A stretch of 64,000 bases of DNA from MED-G17 sp963991985 (GCA_963991985.1 CAXDRX010000008.1:1-64000); one strand, 5' to 3'. Shown: positions 52,944 through 63,303, counted from the stretch's first letter. The notes: generated from the sequence alone by a model not told the origin. Program-made: numbers and translations.

Positions 52944-55004
52944 TTAGAAATCAAGCAATTCTTGAATGGCCACTTTTACTTTTTCTGCTGAAGGCAACAT
53001 GATTTTCTCCTGGCTTTTGTTGAGTGGAACAGCTGGTAAATCCAAAGAACCCAGCAGTTTTATGGGTGCGTCTAAATGCCTAAAACAATTTTCTTGAATT
53101 CTTCCTGCAATGGCTTGAGCAAAAGAATTTTGAAGTGTTTCTTCTGTAAGAACAAGCACTTTACCATGTTTTTCGCTCAATTCATAAATCGCCTGGTCAT
53201 CGCAAGGACTTAGGGTTCGTAAATCCAAAATTTCGACTTCACCCGCCAAAGATTTGGCCGCACTTTTTGCCCAAAAAACACCCATTCCGTAGGTGACTAC
53301 CAATACCGATTCTCCCAACTTCACCTTCTCTTCGGATGCCTCTTGGACAATCCTTGCCTTGCCCAAGGGTATTACGTAATCTTCATCGGGCTCAATTGTT
53401 TTGGCTTCATCCGTTCCAGGAACTTTGCTCCAATAAAGACCTTTGTGTTCAAACATAACCACAGGGTTGGGATCATAAAAAGCAGCTTTCATCAAGCCTT
53501 TCATGTCTGCTGCATTGCTTGGATAACAAATTTTTATCCCTTTGATGGGCAAAATACTCGATTCCATTGTGCCAGAATGGTAAGGACCGCCTCCACCGTA
53601 GGCACCCGTAGGAACTCTAATCAGGGCCTGTATGGGAAATTTTCCTTGAGATAGATAATTTGATTTCGACAATTCTGTAACCAATTGATTTATCCCGGGC
53701 CACAGATAGTCTGCGAATTGTATCTCTACAATGGGCTTCGCACCCACTGCCGACATACCTGCCGTACTCCCAAGAATGTAGGCTTCTTGAATGGGGGTAT
53801 TAAAAACTCTGTCTGTGCCGTGTTTTTTTGCCAGCGTAGCAGCTTCTCTAAATACACCCCCCAATCGAATGCCAACGTCCTGACCATACAATAAGGCTTC
53901 TGGATGTTTGGTTAGAATTTCGTCAATGGCATGCAAAGCCGCATCCACCATGATTACTTTTTCTCCTTTTGGGGGTGTTCTTTCCCCTTTTTCCTCCACA
54001 ATCGGAGTTGGCGCTAAAATATGCCTTTGGATAGATTCTGGGGATGGTTCGTCTGCATTTTGGACTTTTGCAAAGGCCTCGGCTACTTCTATTTCTACTT
54101 CATTGAAAATGGTTTCAATCTCTTTCTTTGAAAATCCATTGTTTTCCAACTCATTGATAAATTTGGGCAAAGGATCCAATTTTTGTTGGGCATGCAAGTC
54201 GTCTCTATACCATTCACTTCGCACGCCTGAAGTATGATGGCCCAAAAGCGGTACTTCAACATGCAACAAAATAGGTTTTCTATTTTTTCTGCAATTATGG
54301 ACCCATTCACTTAGCTTGTGGTAGCATGTCGTAAATGAGCTTCCATCCAATGAATCTCTGGCTATTCCTTTAAATCCTGCAGCAAATTCAAATGCATTCA
54401 TAGATCTCATTTCTTTTCCACTTGCAGAAATACCCCAATCATTGTCTTGGACAAGGAAAATAATGGGCAGTTGATGCAAAGCAGCCATTTGTAACGCTTC
54501 CGAAACTTCGCCTTCCGTAACAGAGCCATCTCCCAAAGAACAAACCACCACAGGAGGTTTACTTTTTTTCAATAATTTTCTTTTTTCTAAAAATTGGATG
54601 CCTTGCGCCAATCCGGTAGTAGGAATGGCTTGCATACCTGTGGCACTGCTCTGGTGAATAATTTTTGGTTTGTCTGGATCTTTTGAGGAGGGGTGTGCAT
54701 AATAGGTGCGACCGCCTGAAAATGGATCATCTTTTTTTGCCAAGAGTTGCAACATCAAATCATAAGGGGAATAACCTAGACCCAATAAAATGGAATCGTC
54801 TCTATAGTAAGGGGAAATCCAATCTTGATTTTCTAAATTGAATGCTAGAGCCAATTGGATCGCCTCATGTCCTTTTGATGTTGAGTGTACATAGCTAGTG
54901 ACTTCTCGATGCGCATCGTAAATTTTTGCCATATGTCTCGCTTGCGCAAAGCATTTTAGTGCATTGAGATATACTTTTTTTGAAATTTTTTTGCTGCCCG
55001 CCAC
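52944..55004 (-). CDS. 2-oxoacid dehydrogenase E1, fused alpha and beta subunits
   Basis: About 686 residues from GTG 55004; the open frame reaches 55142 but the leading part is not family-like. The alpha half has the thiamine-diphosphate motif GDGSVTEGEVSEALQMAA...N; the beta half has LYGQDVGIRLGGVFREA, NTPIQEAYILG and EIQFADYLWPGINQ. The closest type is branched-chain or pyruvate E1. The fused form is common in Bacteroidota. E2 and E3 are not in the window. Confidence 0.92.
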   Translation of the reverse strand: MAGSKKISKKVYLNALKCFAQARHMAKIYDAHREVTSYVHSTSKGHEAIQLALAFNLENQDWISPYYRDDSILLGLGYSPYDLMLQLLAKKDDPFSGGRTYYAHPSSKDPDKPKIIHQSSATGMQAIPTTGLAQGIQFLEKRKLLKKSKPPVVVCSLGDGSVTEGEVSEALQMAALHQLPIIFLVQDNDWGISASGKEMRSMNAFEFAAGFKGIARDSLDGSSFTTCYHKLSEWVHNCRKNRKPILLHVEVPLLGHHTSGVRSEWYRDDLHAQQKLDPLPKFINELENNGFSKKEIETIFNEVEIEVAEAFAKVQNADEPSPESIQRHILAPTPIVEEKGERTPPKGEKVIMVDAALHAIDEILTKHPEALLYGQDVGIRLGGVFREAATLAKKHGTDRVFNTPIQEAYILGSTAGMSAVGAKPIVEIQFADYLWPGINQLVTELSKSNYLSQGKFPIQALIRVPTGAYGGGGPYHSGTMESSILPIKGIKICYPSNAADMKGLMKAAFYDPNPVVMFEHKGLYWSKVPGTDEAKTIEPDEDYVIPLGKARIVQEASEEKVKLGESVLVVTYGMGVFWAKSAAKSLAGEVEILDLRTLSPCDDQAIYELSEKHGKVLVLTEETLQNSFAQAIAGRIQENCFRHLDAPIKLLGSLDLPAVPLNKSQEKIMLPSAEKVKVAIQELLDF

Positions 55005-55245
55005 TACTATCTTTATTCTATCTCTTCCGTTTTCAAAACTAATACCAAAATTTAAATGTAGTCTTGGTTGTTTAAAACCTTTACTTACAAAAAAGTAAAG
55101 ACTTTCAGAAGATTCCCAGGAATCACTAGTTTTATAATGCAATGGCCAAAATTCTCAATGGCAACTTTAAGCTCCCAAACCCTTGGCGGTTCTTTTTTGA
55201 AAATGGATCAACAATTAAATAAAAAAATAGTTTTAATTTGGCCCC

Positions 55246-56400
55246 ATGATGCGTTTTTACATTGTTTTATTGCTTTCCTCTTTATTCGCTTTTCCTACCC
55301 AAGCACAAGAGGTAAAAAAGAAGGTAGTTATTGAAGGTTTTGTTACAAGTCCGGGTATTTTTGGCGGTTTTTGCCCTCGAGCTTATCAAACATTTGCTGA
55401 GTTGGGAGACATAAAAAGTCAAGAAGATTACGAAATAATCATGGTCCATGGGAACTGCTACAATTGTTCTGGAGCTGATTTTGATACGATCAATGATGGG
55501 ATGTATCATCCGGCCTACGCCAAAGGAATGAATTCTATTGGTGCCGATGCTTTCCCTCAAGCTTCCTTAGACAGACATGAACCCATTGCTGTCCTTTATA
55601 CTAAAGATTTTTTACCCGAATATAACTCAATGACACAAAGAGAACCCGCCGCTGGCATAGAGGTAACAGCGAATTATGATGCCTCGACAAGAAACTTAAA
55701 TGTATCAGCGAATGTGAAATTTGTGAATTCAACCCAAAACTACAGGTTGGCCCTAGCCATTACTGAACACAAGGTACATAGAGTAGATGATATTGAATTT
55801 TCACAGTGGAATTTTTATTCTCCTTTTTGGCCAAATGGTGTAAATGCTGGTGGAAGTATCACCGATTCTATAGCAGCATATGGAACAGAATTTTGGAAAA
55901 GGAATCCAAGGGTTGAATCAGTCTATATATATCACCCGCATGTCGCTAGAGCAATACTACCTAGTTTTGGTGGAGATCCCAATAGCTTGCCGGCAAATAC
56001 TGAAGCAGGCATGAGCTATGAACACACATTTGCAACCTACAATATATCGGCAGATTATCGACCAGAGATGATGAGAGCAATTGTTTTGCTCATTGATGAA
56101 AATGGCAAAATCAACAATGCAAACGGCGCTTGGGTAAATGGAGACCCAGCAAGTATCGAAGACGATCATGTTCATGGCAATATTGTGGTTTATCCAAATC
56201 CTGCTCAAAATTCTTTAAGCGTTCGTCATCCCAACAAAATAAGTTCTTTTGAAATAATGAATTCACTTGGAAAAGTTGTGCTAAGTGGGCATTTAAATTC
56301 GTCTACCATTAACATCGAATCACTTCAAAAAGGCAGTTATTTTATCATTCTAAATGACGAAGACCGCCACCGAAGCTACCATAAGAAATTCATCAAATGA
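55246..56400 (+). CDS. Omp28-like secreted protein with T9SS sorting domain
   Basis: 384 residues (MMRF; ATG 55246 or 55249), signal peptide to PTQAQ. The first domain (VVIEGFVTSPGIFGGFCPRAY, MVHGNCYNCSGADF) resembles the thioredoxin-like part of Omp28 proteins, though the usual CxxC pair is reduced to one Cys in FCPR. A T9SS domain starts at VVYPNPAQNSL. Exported to the surface; function unknown. Confidence 0.8.
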   Translation: MMRFYIVLLLSSLFAFPTQAQEVKKKVVIEGFVTSPGIFGGFCPRAYQTFAELGDIKSQEDYEIIMVHGNCYNCSGADFDTINDGMYHPAYAKGMNSIGADAFPQASLDRHEPIAVLYTKDFLPEYNSMTQREPAAGIEVTANYDASTRNLNVSANVKFVNSTQNYRLALAITEHKVHRVDDIEFSQWNFYSPFWPNGVNAGGSITDSIAAYGTEFWKRNPRVESVYIYHPHVARAILPSFGGDPNSLPANTEAGMSYEHTFATYNISADYRPEMMRAIVLLIDENGKINNANGAWVNGDPASIEDDHVHGNIVVYPNPAQNSLSVRHPNKISSFEIMNSLGKVVLSGHLNSSTINIESLQKGSYFIILNDEDRHRSYHKKFIK

Positions 56401-56414
56401 TAAAGACCATTTGA

Positions 56415-57302
56415 ATTAAGGTAAAGTACTTTTTATTCATTCTTGCTACGCCTTTTATTTTAACATCATGTGGAAGTAGTGATTGTACTTATACACATGA
56501 TTCAAAAGAGTGGAGTGAAGAATGGTCTGAGGATCAAGAAATTGTATTTGAAGGAGAAAGATACAATCGCGATAACAATTGGATTTGGGTTCGGAAACAT
56601 AATGGGGAAGAAATTACTGGGTCATATTGTTACTTTGATACAAAAGGTAGACAAACCCGTAAAGAACATTATTTGAACGGCAGACTAAACAGATTAGTTC
56701 TGAAGTTTGATAAACGCAGAGGGATTGTTGAGGATACAGTGACTTATGAAAATGGGTACAAAGAGGGAAGAGATGTAAGTTATAATTGGAGTGATTCTGA
56801 AAATAAACTAAAACCATATTTGATCGTCAACTATTCTAAAAATTTGAAGAATGGAATTTATATGAAGTATTTCACCTCATATGAAAATGGGCTTCAATTA
56901 CAGAAAAAAGGAAATTATTTACGAGATAGAGAAGATGGTTATTGGAAATGGTATCATAATAATGGAAAGATTCGTTTCAAAAGGACATACAAAGATGGTT
57001 GGATGGTTAAACTTGACAAACAATATGATGACGATGGGAAAATAATAAGTGTGAGTGAATATGAAGAATATGAAGAATCAGAAAATGGTCCATCCGTAAA
57101 GAATGAGTGGACATGGAGAAGTCATGCATTTGGCAAGGAGGTTTGGTGTCAAGTAAAAAAAGATGGAAAATATATAAACCTATCTTTTGATAATGATGGA
57201 AATATCAAATCAGATAAAAGTTATAACAAAGAACATAAAAACTTTGTCCATTACAATTTTGATGGATTCAGTGACTGGACTGTAGAAGGATACTCTTACT
57301 AA
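56415..57302 (+). CDS. YwqK/MORN-like repeat lipoprotein without an ATG, GTG or TTG start
   Basis: The frame is open from the TGA at 56412 to 57302. It encodes a lipoprotein signal ending TSC (Cys19), then about 275 residues of MORN-like repeats (GERYNRDNNW, EHYLNGRLNRL, YENGYKEGRD, GNYLRDREDGYWKWYHNNGK). No ATG, GTG or TTG lies before the signal peptide; the first codon after the stop is ATT 56415. The first later start is TTG 56673, which would drop the signal. ATT initiation is known but rare, so this may be a start-loss pseudogene. Confidence 0.6.
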   Translation: MKVKYFLFILATPFILTSCGSSDCTYTHDSKEWSEEWSEDQEIVFEGERYNRDNNWIWVRKHNGEEITGSYCYFDTKGRQTRKEHYLNGRLNRLVLKFDKRRGIVEDTVTYENGYKEGRDVSYNWSDSENKLKPYLIVNYSKNLKNGIYMKYFTSYENGLQLQKKGNYLRDREDGYWKWYHNNGKIRFKRTYKDGWMVKLDKQYDDDGKIISVSEYEEYEESENGPSVKNEWTWRSHAFGKEVWCQVKKDGKYINLSFDNDGNIKSDKSYNKEHKNFVHYNFDGFSDWTVEGYSY

Positions 57303-57417
57303 GCATTATCGGAAAGATAAGTGTAAACCTTTCTCTAATTGTTTGTCTTCTCTGAGGTCAATTGATGGTGATTTTTCTTTCATCTTTAAGGGGTTCAAAC
57401 ATTGGGATTGGAAAAAA

Positions 57418-59262
57418 TCACTCTACGGTAACGGACTTTGCTAAATTTCTTGGTTGGTCTACATTGCATCCTCGCAAAATGGCAATGTAATAGGAAATCA
57501 ATTGCAAAGGTATGATGGATAACAATGGTACAAGTGCGTCTTGCACATCGGGTATCTCTATAACATAATCTGCCAAGGTTTTGACTTCCGTATCTCCCTG
57601 TGATACGATGGCAATTATGATTCCATTTCGGGCTTTTATTTCCTGGATATTGCTCACCACTTTCTCATAATGCCCTCTTCTTGTTGCGATCACTACAATG
57701 GGCATATTTTCGTCGATGAGGGCAATAGGTCCATGTTTCATTTCAGCAGCAGGGTAGCCTTCGGCATGGATATAAGAGATTTCTTTGAGTTTCAGTGCAC
57801 CTTCAAGAGCAATTGGGAAATTGTATCCCCGCCCCAGATATAAAAAGTTGCTTGCCTCATAAAATTCTTCCGATATTTTTTTACACAAATCGTGGCAACT
57901 TTCAAGCAGCTCTTGTATTTGCTTTGGAACAATATCAAGGGCCGTGAGCATTTCTCTAAGTCTTTGTTTTGGAATACTACCTCTAATTTGGGCCAAGCCC
58001 AAAGCCAGTAAAGTAAGCACCGAAACTTGCGCGGTAAATGCTTTTGTAGAAGCCACACCTATTTCTGGCCCTGCATGTGTATAGGCACCTGCATCCGTAA
58101 TTCTGGCAATAGAAGAACCCACAACATTACAAATTCCATAGATGGTTGCCCCTTTGCTCTTTGCCAATTGCAATGCAGCCAATGTATCGGCTGTTTCACC
58201 CGATTGAGAAATGGCAATGACCAAGTCTTTTTCTGTAACAATTGGATTGCGGTACCTAAATTCCGAGGCATACTCTACTTCTACTGGTAATCTTGCAAAA
58301 TCTTCGATCAAATACTCTCCTAGGAGACCAGCATGCCAGGATGTTCCACATGCTATAATTATTATTCTATCGAGGTTTTTTATTTTGTCTTCATACTCCA
58401 CTAGGCTGCTCATCGCAAATTTGAGCTCTGTGGGACTAAATCGTCCTCTTAAGCTATTCCCAACACTCACGGGTTGTTCAAAAATCTCTTTCAGCATAAA
58501 ATGCTCGTAACCTCCTTTTTCTATGGCCTCCAAACTAATGGACAGCTCCTGGATAAAAGGTGTTTTTTCAATATTTTCTAATGTTTTTATTGAGAGTTCG
58601 CCTCGCTTAATGATCACAATTTCTTCGTCTTCCAAGTAGCTAACTTGCCTTGTGTATTCGATGATAGGCGTGGCATCTGAAGCGATAAAGAACTCACCCT
58701 TTTTTTGCCCAATACCAATCACAAGGGGACTGCCCTTTTTTGCACCAATCAATAGGTTGGGGTTTTGTTGATCAACCAACACAATGGCATACGCACCTAC
58801 GACTTCATTCAATGCAAGACGCACAGCTTCACACAATTCTACTTGATTTTTTTGTTGAATTTCTTCGATGAGTTGAAGTAGCACTTCTGTATCGGTTTCG
58901 CTGGTAAAGGTTCGCCCTCTGTTTTCAAGTTCTTTTTTGATGGTGGCATAATTTTCAATGATACCGTTATGGATCATGGCCAAATTGCCGGATTGACTGA
59001 TATGCGGATGTGCATTTTTTTGGTTGGGCACCCCATGCGTTGCCCAACGTGTATGGCCTATTCCTAAACCACCCTGCGTGTCTTGGTTTTCTACCAACTC
59101 AACCAAATCTTTTACCTTTCCTTTGGTTTTGTATACGTTTAAACCTGTATTTACCAATGCTACGCCCGCGCTGTCGTATCCTCGATATTCTAGCCTAGCA
59201 AGGCCTTTGATGAGATAATCAAAGGCATTTTGATTCCCGATGTATCCTACAATTCCACACAT
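57418..59262 (-). CDS. glmS: Glutamine--fructose-6-phosphate aminotransferase
   Basis: 614 residues, normal length. MCGIVGYIG with Cys2 as the glutaminase nucleophile, HTRWATHGVPN, two SIS sugar-isomerase domains (ACGTSWHAGL, AISQSGETADT) and the C-terminal DQPRNLAKSVTVE. It makes glucosamine-6-phosphate for cell-wall and LPS sugars. Three bases separate it from metK on the same strand. Confidence 0.97.
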   Translation of the reverse strand: MCGIVGYIGNQNAFDYLIKGLARLEYRGYDSAGVALVNTGLNVYKTKGKVKDLVELVENQDTQGGLGIGHTRWATHGVPNQKNAHPHISQSGNLAMIHNGIIENYATIKKELENRGRTFTSETDTEVLLQLIEEIQQKNQVELCEAVRLALNEVVGAYAIVLVDQQNPNLLIGAKKGSPLVIGIGQKKGEFFIASDATPIIEYTRQVSYLEDEEIVIIKRGELSIKTLENIEKTPFIQELSISLEAIEKGGYEHFMLKEIFEQPVSVGNSLRGRFSPTELKFAMSSLVEYEDKIKNLDRIIIIACGTSWHAGLLGEYLIEDFARLPVEVEYASEFRYRNPIVTEKDLVIAISQSGETADTLAALQLAKSKGATIYGICNVVGSSIARITDAGAYTHAGPEIGVASTKAFTAQVSVLTLLALGLAQIRGSIPKQRLREMLTALDIVPKQIQELLESCHDLCKKISEEFYEASNFLYLGRGYNFPIALEGALKLKEISYIHAEGYPAAEMKHGPIALIDENMPIVVIATRRGHYEKVVSNIQEIKARNGIIIAIVSQGDTEVKTLADYVIEIPDVQDALVPLLSIIPLQLISYYIAILRGCNVDQPRNLAKSVTVE

Positions 59263-59265
59263 GAC

Positions 59266-60519
59266 TCAGAGATTAAATTCTTTCTTTATTTTCTCTACAA
59301 AGTTCAACTTTTCCCAAGGAAAAAGTTCTACTTCTATTTCTTTTTTTTCTCCGTTGGAGTGCACAAATGTTTTTATTTTCTTCTCTGGTGTTCTACCCAT
59401 ATGACCATAAGCAGCCGTCTCCGCATAGATTGGGGTTCTAAGTTTGAGTCTTTTTTCTATGGCCATTGGCCTCATATCAAAAATTTTCAAAAGTCTTTCT
59501 GCAATTTCTCCTTCAGAAAGTTTTGTTTTATTGGTTCCATAAGTATTGATGTTTAAACCAGTAGGTTCTGCAATTCCAATAGCATAAGACACTTGAACCA
59601 AGATTTCATCGGCCATTCCTGCAGCCACCAAGTTTTTGGCAATGTGCCGAGTAGCATAGGCTGCTGAACGATCTACCTTGCTCGGATCTTTTCCGGAAAA
59701 AGCACCTCCCCCGTGCGCACCTTTCCCGCCATAGGTATCTACAATTATTTTTCTTCCGGTAAGGCCTGTGTCTCCGTGGGGACCTCCAATAACGAATTTG
59801 CCTGTTGGGTTGACATGATAATTGATGTCTTTCCCAAAAAGAGCCTGCACTTCGGGTCCATAGTGTCGGACAACTTTTGGCATTAGAATATGGATCAAAT
59901 CGCTGGCGATGGTTTCATGCATTTTTTGGTCGGTATCAAATGGATCGTGTTGGGTAGAAATTACAATAGAATCTATCCGTTCTGCCTTATGATCGTCTGA
60001 ATATTGAATCGTGACTTGTGATTTAGCGTCAGGCCTAAGGTAAGTGATCCCCTTGTTGGATTTTCTTATTTCGGCCAACTCTACAAGTATTTTGTGAGCA
60101 ATTGAAAGGGCAAGAGGCATGTAGTCTTCCGTTTCTTTTGAAGCATAACCAAACATCATGCCTTGATCTCCTGCACCTTGATCCTCTTCTTTTTCACGCT
60201 CCACACCGCGATTGATGTCAACGCTTTGACTGTGAATAGAGGACATGATACCACAACTATTGCCATCAAATTGGTACGCACTTTTTGTATAGCCAATATC
60301 GTTGATTACCTTTCTAGTAATTGCCTGTACATCTAAATACGTTTTGGATTTCACCTCTCCAGATAAAACAACCTGTCCTGTAGTAACTAGCGTTTCGCAA
60401 GCGACTTTGCTTTGGGGGTCAAAAGCCAAAAAATTGTCCAACAAGGCGTCGCTGATTTGGTCTGCAATTTTATCTGGATGTCCTTCAGATACGGATTCAG
60501 ATGTAAAAAAATAAGACAT
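59266..60519 (-). CDS. metK: S-adenosylmethionine synthetase
   Basis: 417 residues from ATG 60519. SESVSEGHPDKIADQISDA, the GDQGMMFGYA loop, and GGAHGGGAFSGKDPSKVDRS are diagnostic. It makes SAM from methionine and ATP, supplying the SAM enzymes in this window. It lies between glmS and radA on the same strand, in a probable housekeeping run radA-metK-glmS. Confidence 0.97.
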   Translation of the reverse strand: MSYFFTSESVSEGHPDKIADQISDALLDNFLAFDPQSKVACETLVTTGQVVLSGEVKSKTYLDVQAITRKVINDIGYTKSAYQFDGNSCGIMSSIHSQSVDINRGVEREKEEDQGAGDQGMMFGYASKETEDYMPLALSIAHKILVELAEIRKSNKGITYLRPDAKSQVTIQYSDDHKAERIDSIVISTQHDPFDTDQKMHETIASDLIHILMPKVVRHYGPEVQALFGKDINYHVNPTGKFVIGGPHGDTGLTGRKIIVDTYGGKGAHGGGAFSGKDPSKVDRSAAYATRHIAKNLVAAGMADEILVQVSYAIGIAEPTGLNINTYGTNKTKLSEGEIAERLLKIFDMRPMAIEKRLKLRTPIYAETAAYGHMGRTPEKKIKTFVHSNGEKKEIEVELFPWEKLNFVEKIKKEFNL

Positions 60520-60545
60520 GTTCAACAAATCTAATTGATTCTAAA

Positions 60546-61883
60546 CTATCCAAACAAATATTGCATCAAGTCGGGTATGTTTTCAAATTCCAGCTGTTGA
60601 TTTTGGTTGTTGACGCTTTTTTGCTGGGGTAAAAATATTTTACCGGCCCCATTTTTTATTGCCTCTTCTCTTCTAAGATTCATTTTATTGGTTCCTCTTA
60701 TTTCGCCCGTCAGACCAACCTCTCCAATAAAAACAGAACCCTTAGGCAAAGGGGTTTCAAAAAATGAACTAAGCAATGCTGCCATTACTGCTAGGTCTAC
60801 CAAAGGATCTTCTAGTTTTAAGCCACCAGTAATGTTGAGGAATACATCTTTGTTCCCCAATTGGATTTCACATTTTTTTTCCAAAACGGCAATCAGCATA
60901 TTGAGGCGTCGCATATCAAAACCATTGGTATTTCGCTGTGAAGTTCCATAAACTGCATTGCCCACCAAGGCTTGCACTTCTACCATCAGTGGTCGAATGC
61001 CTTCAATAGAAACAGATCTTGCCAAACCGGGATGGTTTGTTTTGCTGGGACTCAGGGTTAGTTGAGCTGTGTCCTTTACCGCCATCAAACCCTGGGCTGT
61101 CATTTCATAAATACCCAAGGCCATTGCCGAGCCAAAACGATTTTTTACAGCTCTAACCAAGCGATAATCGTGATTCCTATTGCCTTCAAAATACAAAACG
61201 ACATCTACCAAATGTTCCAAAATTTTTGGCCCTGCCAACTGGCCATCTTTGGTTATGTGACCAATCAGAAATATACATTGGTTTGTACTTTTTGAAATTT
61301 TCATCAACTCCTGTGCACAAAACCTAATTTGATTGAGGCTTCCTGGAGCAGAATCTATCTGATTGGAATAGAGTGTTTGTATAGAGTCTACAATGACCAA
61401 AGGGTGTTTATTGACCTTTAAAATTTTTAATATATCCTCAAGATCTGTTGTGTTGAGCAAATCAATGGTTTCGTTTTTCTTTGAATACAAACGAGCGGCC
61501 CTTTGTTTTACCTGTTGCGGACTTTCCTCACCTGTTATGTAAATACTCGGCCAATGGGATTGAAGTGCATTTTGCAAAAGCAAGGTAGATTTTCCAACAC
61601 CGGGCTCCCCCCCCAAAAGAAGCATTGAACCTGGGACCAGGCCTCCGCCCAAAACATTGTTCAGTTCATTGTCCAAAAACTTAATTCTTTGTTCTTCCAT
61701 TCCGTCGACCTGATGAAGTGCCAAAAAATCAACTTCACTTCTTCGTTTGCTCGAATGGGAGGATTTAATTTTTTCTTGTTCTTCAAATGAATTCCATGCA
61801 TTGCAAACTGTGCATTTTCCCATCCATTTAGAAGACTCAAAAGCACAAGAATTACATACATAGATGGATTTACTTTTCGGCAT
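60546..61883 (-). CDS. radA: DNA repair protein RadA
   Basis: 445 residues. Zinc finger CNSCAFESSKWMGKCTVC, Walker A GGEPGVGKSTLL, the RadA-specific KNRFG, and a Lon-like C-terminal domain. RadA is a RecA-like helicase that drives branch migration in recombination. It diverges from the exbB-like gene. Confidence 0.96.
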   Translation of the reverse strand: MPKSKSIYVCNSCAFESSKWMGKCTVCNAWNSFEEQEKIKSSHSSKRRSEVDFLALHQVDGMEEQRIKFLDNELNNVLGGGLVPGSMLLLGGEPGVGKSTLLLQNALQSHWPSIYITGEESPQQVKQRAARLYSKKNETIDLLNTTDLEDILKILKVNKHPLVIVDSIQTLYSNQIDSAPGSLNQIRFCAQELMKISKSTNQCIFLIGHITKDGQLAGPKILEHLVDVVLYFEGNRNHDYRLVRAVKNRFGSAMALGIYEMTAQGLMAVKDTAQLTLSPSKTNHPGLARSVSIEGIRPLMVEVQALVGNAVYGTSQRNTNGFDMRRLNMLIAVLEKKCEIQLGNKDVFLNITGGLKLEDPLVDLAVMAALLSSFFETPLPKGSVFIGEVGLTGEIRGTNKMNLRREEAIKNGAGKIFLPQQKSVNNQNQQLEFENIPDLMQYLFG

Positions 61884-61962
61884 AAAGAAGAAGAATCAAA
61901 ATAAACGATAAATATTAGGTAGAGAAATCTAGATGCTAAAAAAGACCATTTTTTTATGCCCA

Positions 61963-61996
61963 TTTGGATTTCAGCATTCAATTTTTTCTATTTTTG
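61963..61996 (+). promoter_or_regulatory. Bacteroidota-type promoter for the ExbB/ExbD operon
   Basis: TTTG at 61963-61966, a 22-base spacer, and TATTTTTG at 61989-61996, an exact match to TAnnTTTG. The start codon at 62037 would give a leader of about 35 bases. Confidence 0.5.
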
Positions 61997-62036
61997 CTCG
62001 CACTACCTAAAAAGTACGCTTTAAAGACGACCAAAA

Positions 62037-62873
62037 ATGAGAAAACAAATTCTAATTTTCACGATGTTAACCTGCCTATTTGCGCTAGCCTTCGATGCTC
62101 AAGGAGATGAGACCACCTCAGACACAAGCGTTGAGCAGACAGACAGTTCAGCAATCAACCCTTTAGACTCCTCTATTGAAAATGAAACAGAGGATGAAAG
62201 CGCTGAAGAAATAGCGCCCGCTGTAAAACAAAAAGGAAGAAAAGTAATCAAAGAAAAATTTATAGAGGGGGGTGCCGGTTTTATGGCTTTACCACTCATT
62301 GCTTTGATTCTTGGTTTGGCCATTGCAATCGAAAGAATGTTGACGCTTTGGTTGGGAAGTATCAATACAGAAAAATTCTTACAAGCCATCGACGAAGCAA
62401 CTGCCAATGGAAAAGCCGAAAAAGCGCTAGAAATAAGTAGAAATACAAAAGGACCCGTTGCTTCCATATTTTACCAAGGTTTGGATAGAGCCGATGAAGG
62501 CATAGATATGGTAGAAAAATCTGTGGTAAGTTATGGGTCTGTCCAAACAGGGAAATTAGAAAAAGGGCTTGTTTGGATTTCCTTGTGTATTGCCCTTGCT
62601 CCGATGTTGGGCTTCCTGGGAACGGTCATTGGTATGATCCAAGCCTTTGACGAAATTGAGCGCGTTGGAGACATATCCCCCAGTGTCGTTGCAGGTGGGA
62701 TTAAAGTAGCTCTTCTTACAACCGTGGCCGGATTAATCGTGGCAATCATTCTTCAAATCTTTTACAATCTCATCCTAAGCAAGATAGATTCTGTTGTCAA
62801 TGAAATGGAGGAAACCTCAGTTTCATTGGTGGATATTCTTTTGAAAAATAAAGTCGTAAAAACTGATAACTAA
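62037..62873 (+). CDS. MotA/TolQ/ExbB proton channel family protein
   Basis: 278 residues. An acidic N-terminal extension after a signal-like start (DTSVEQTDSS... to about residue 75) precedes the channel: GFMALPLIALILGLAIAIERML, then APMLGFLGTVIGMIQAFDEI and VALLTTVAGLIVAIILQIFYN. It forms the motor that energises TonB or related systems with proton flow. First gene of four on the same strand. Confidence 0.93.
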   Translation: MRKQILIFTMLTCLFALAFDAQGDETTSDTSVEQTDSSAINPLDSSIENETEDESAEEIAPAVKQKGRKVIKEKFIEGGAGFMALPLIALILGLAIAIERMLTLWLGSINTEKFLQAIDEATANGKAEKALEISRNTKGPVASIFYQGLDRADEGIDMVEKSVVSYGSVQTGKLEKGLVWISLCIALAPMLGFLGTVIGMIQAFDEIERVGDISPSVVAGGIKVALLTTVAGLIVAIILQIFYNLILSKIDSVVNEMEETSVSLVDILLKNKVVKTDN

Positions 62874-62883
62874 AATTTCAGAG

Positions 62884-63297
62884 ATGCTAAAAAATATTCG
62901 TTGGGCATATTATCTACTTGTTTTGCTTTTGGTTGTCATTTCTGCCTTCGGATTGTTTGGCGGTAATGTAGACATGGGCGTAAATATTGGCCTAAATTTG
63001 GCACTAGGTTTACTGGGAGTTGGTGTTTTGGTTGCCATTGCTGGCTTTGTCATTCAAATAAAGAACAATCCACAAAACAGCCGAAAATCCCTTTTGAGTA
63101 TCGGCATTCTTGTTGTTTTGTGCGGGATATGTTATGCACTGGCAAGCAGTGAAATCACGGATTTGTATGTCAACAATGGGCTAGACAACCCTGCAGCTTC
63201 CAAAAGAGTAGGTGGTGGTTTGCTCCTGGCCTACGTCTTGGGTACTGTAGCCATTTTGGTTGGTGTTTTTTCGGGGCTTGTAAAATCCATCAAATAA
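62884..63297 (+). CDS. Small four-helix membrane protein in the ExbB/ExbD operon
   Basis: 137 residues with four hydrophobic helices (YYLLVLLLVVISAFGLFGG, LALGLLGVGVLVAIAGFVIQI, LLSIGILVVLCGICYALAS, LLLAYVLGTVAILVGVF). It is ten bases after the exbB-like gene and six before the first exbD-like gene. Bacteroidota operons of this type often carry such a protein; its role is not known. Confidence 0.8.
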   Translation: MLKNIRWAYYLLVLLLVVISAFGLFGGNVDMGVNIGLNLALGLLGVGVLVAIAGFVIQIKNNPQNSRKSLLSIGILVVLCGICYALASSEITDLYVNNGLDNPAASKRVGGGLLLAYVLGTVAILVGVFSGLVKSIK

Positions 63298-63303
63298 AAG
63301 GCC

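Noticed and set aside
55079..55100. Inverted repeat CTTTACTT/AAGTAAAG as a terminator
   Set aside because: Only 8 bp, AT-rich and without a T-tract. It lies upstream of the E1 gene, where no gene ends.
52944..55142. The longest frame of the E1 gene as the full protein
   Set aside because: The first 46 codons lack family resemblance; GTG 55004 gives the usual N terminus.
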